Part shown: positions 61,900 to 64,000 of the stretch, piece by piece | Position numbering within the stretch: position 1 is the stretch's first letter | Layout of the letters: the number at the start of each line of letters is the position of its first letter | NCBI RefSeq assembly: GCF_040939455.1 | Contig: NC_134129.1 | Location: 18,146,501-18,210,500 of the forward strand | Source: Microcebus murinus | Taxonomy: Eukaryota > Chordata > Mammalia > Primates > Cheirogaleidae | Length of the DNA: 64,000 nucleotides | Direction of reading: 5' to 3' | The notes under the pieces: generated by a model | Told to the model about the DNA's origin: nothing | Database searches by the model: none | What the model saw: only the letters and a program-made list of their open reading frames with translations | Made by a program: the position numbers and the translations under genes

Positions 61900-62740
61900 C
61901 CATTTTTAACATTTGTCTGAATATTATGCTTATCAAATTTGAGGGTGACACAAAGCTAGAGATATAGTAAATATGTAATATAAATACATAATCAAAATCA
62001 AATTATTTCACAGCCAGTTGCAGTAATGGACTAGATAAATTCATCAGGGATAACCTAAGTAGAGGATTTTTCATTTAAATAAAGATTTTATGTTTTCATA
62101 AACATAGAAAAGGAAGAGCTGTTAATAGTAGCATATATGAGAAATATTAGTTGTTTTGGTTCACCAAAATATAGCTTGATTGATGTTGATTCAGTCTTAC
62201 GTTTTGTTAGTAGAAATGCAGTTTTTCAAGAGGTAGTTCTAATAGATTCTGTTTTCAACTGTTATATCTTTTTAGTTTAATAATCCTTTTAGTTCTGGCT
62301 GCCAAACTTAAGAGATAATTAAACAAATTGGAACCCAACAAGTAAAGAATGACCAGGAACTTAAAATCATGGTATGTGAAATTTCTGTGGGACACTGAGA
62401 CCATGTACCCGGAAAAAGATAAAACCTAGTAGAAGCATGGTACTTAACCTTTAAAAAAACGAATGCTATATGGATGGGGGAATATACGTAGGTTTTATGG
62501 TTCCAGAGACGAGGAGAAAGGCTTAGGTGTATCATTTGCAAAAGATGGATTCAAATTTAACCTAGGGAAGGACTTTTTAACACCTGCAAGTGTCTGGAAA
62601 TGATTTTAACCCTTTCTTGAGGTAGCACGCTCCTCCTCATTGGTGGTATTCAAGCATAGGCTGAGAAACCATTTGTTGGGAATGTTGAGGAGAAGAATTA
62701 TCCCCTGTGTGGACAACCTGAAAGTGATACTTCAAAATCT
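61900..62740 (+). repeat. CR1/L3-type LINE fossil
   Basis: TATGCTTATCAAATTTGAGG then GTGACACAAAGCTAGAGATA, and later TTTAACCTAGGGAAGGACTT, TGAGGTAGCACGCTCC and GGTGGTATTCAAGCATAGGC follow the 3' part of ancient CR1/L3 LINEs. Confidence 0.7.
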
Positions 62741-63546
62741 CAGAAACTATGGATCCTGTTTTTAGGTGAGAGAAAGGAAGTAAGGATTTGATTCTGTAGT
62801 GTGTTTACCACAATGGAGATATTTTGAGTTTTTTTGTTAGGAAAGGTATCCCTTACCTTTGCATAAGTCATTTTTTGCAAGTGGTAGCACTCCAAAAACA
62901 AAAAAAAAAGGTTCTATTACTGTGGGTTTTTCTTTCTCAGATTCCAGGAAAATTGAGTTTCTCTTTGGCATCTGCTGATGAAGCTGTAATGTTTGTTTTA
63001 AAAAGTATATCAGTACCAAAAATATTTGGTTCTTCCAATTCCCCTAGTATACACTCCAGAAACAAACTAAGAAGCGAGGTAAATGTGTTTTTTTTGTTGA
63101 GTGGCTCTAATCGAAGATTGTATCTTGATACCATATTTATCAATAGTCTGGTAGATAGCTGATCATGAATTAAGCATCTTAATTTTTGAGAGTTTACCCA
63201 TATTTTTAGTCTCATTTATCGTGTGCATGATGTTTCATCTTGGTGTCTTTAATCTTCTTTAATAAACCTCCGTGTTTCCTGCTGCATTGGGTCATTCTGG
63301 TACTTCCCAGGGATGTCTCTGATCTAGCTATCCACTTCTGCCACAAAACTGGTGGCTTGTCGTCTTTTTTTGCTACCCACTTCCTCCCTTTTATCCGGTG
63401 TCCTTTCCCTTTTATTCTTTGAATATGTGAAGAATATTTGAAGACTATGTGAAGACTATTAAACATGAGTTTAATTTATTTCTTTTACCTTTCCTATAGG
63501 AAAGGTATACTTGCCAGCAAATACGAATACTTTCTTAAAAATGTAC
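62741..63546. other. COMMD8 intron 3, unassigned
   Basis: AT-rich; the open frames on both strands at 62824-63466 have no recognised domain. Confidence 0.45.
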
Positions 63547-63869
63547 TTTTTTTTTTTTTTTTTTTTTGAGACAGAATCTCACTCTGTTGCCCGGGCTAGA
63601 GTGCCATGGCATCAGCCTAGCTCACAGCAACCTCCAACTCCTGGGCTCAAGCGATCCTCCTGCCTCAGCCTCCCGAGTAGCTGGGACTACAGGCATGCCT
63701 GGCTAATTTTTTCTATATATTTCAGTTGGCCTATTAGTTTGCTTTGTATTTTTAGTAGAGATGGGGTCTCGCTCTTGCTCAGGCTGGTTTTGAGCTCCTG
63801 ACCTTGAGTGATCCTCCTGCCTCGGCCTCCCAAGTGTTAGGATTACAGGCGTGAGCCACCGCATCTGGC
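63547..63869 (-). mobile_element. Alu (lemur type)
   Basis: Full dimer except a 15-bp gap near 63700; AAAAATGTACT on both sides. It ends 88 bp before COMMD8 exon 4. Confidence 0.95.
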
Positions 63870-63957
63870 CAAAAATGTACTGTTACTAAGTTTGGATGCA
63901 TATTTAATATCGTCGTTTTTACTATTTATTAATTACTGTTTTCCTCATTTTAAACAG

Positions 63958-64000
63958 CTTGCACTTTCTAGTGACAAGATTGCTGCATTACAAATGCCAC
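63958..64000 (+). CDS. COMMD8: COMMD8 coding exon 4, cut by window edge
   Basis: Acceptor CATTTTAAACAG ends at 63957; the visible 14 codons read LALSSDKIAALQMP and continue the COMM domain in frame from exon 3. The remaining ~44 residues lie beyond the window. Confidence 0.95.

Overview
The window is primate nuclear DNA, most likely from a Malagasy lemur. The main evidence is about thirty dimeric Alu elements whose inter-monomer linker reads GAAAGAAATTAATTGGCC followed by AACTAAAAATATA, a linker I associate with lemur Alus and not with human Alus. Only two older AluJ-like copies lack it. There is nothing prokaryotic: coding sequence is in short exons with GT/AG borders, and most of the window is interspersed repeat.

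Two divergently transcribed host genes frame the window. On the minus strand, from about 25.5 kb to the left edge, lies the 5' part of ATP10D (a P4-ATPase lipid flippase): a probable non-coding first exon in a CpG island and coding exons at 7224-6932, 4071-3877 and 1303-1099. On the plus strand from 51.6 kb to the right edge is COMMD8 (a Commander/CCC subunit): exons at 51600-51665, 55376-55531, 59748-59900 and 63958 to the edge. The order matches the human 4p12 neighbourhood in reverse orientation. Both genes start in CpG islands; the COMMD8 promoter carries two perfect GTCACGTGAC boxes and the ATP10D promoter a tandemly duplicated GC-box/CCAAT/CRE-like module.

The 26 kb between the two promoters contains a 5.86 kb endogenous retrovirus (32833-38692, plus strand) with 439-bp LTRs that differ at 11 positions by my hand alignment and a 5-bp target duplication. 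Its primer site is complementary to tRNA-Lys1,2, its gag start, protease with G-patch, RT and integrase look betaretroviral, but its env resembles gammaretroviral env of the MLV/FeLV/GALV kind. A region between env and the polypurine tract resembles the constitutive transport element of type D retroviruses. It is defective: large deletions in gag and pol, stops, frameshifts and an altered protease active site.

The rest is repeats: lemur Alus, free left Alu monomers, 3' ends of lemur L1, an old antisense L1 in COMMD8 intron 2, CR1/L3, MIR, L2 and MER5-like fossils, hAT elements with CAGGGGTCCTCAAACT ends, and two copies of a TA-flanked pogo/mariner-like element. The most unusual pattern is a set of three composite Alu insertions in ATP10D intron 1. 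Each is enclosed by one target-site duplication and carries a non-Alu segment that also occurs 1-12 kb away in the same intron. A 19 x 19-bp minisatellite that regenerates perfect CRE palindromes lies beside ATP10D exon 2.
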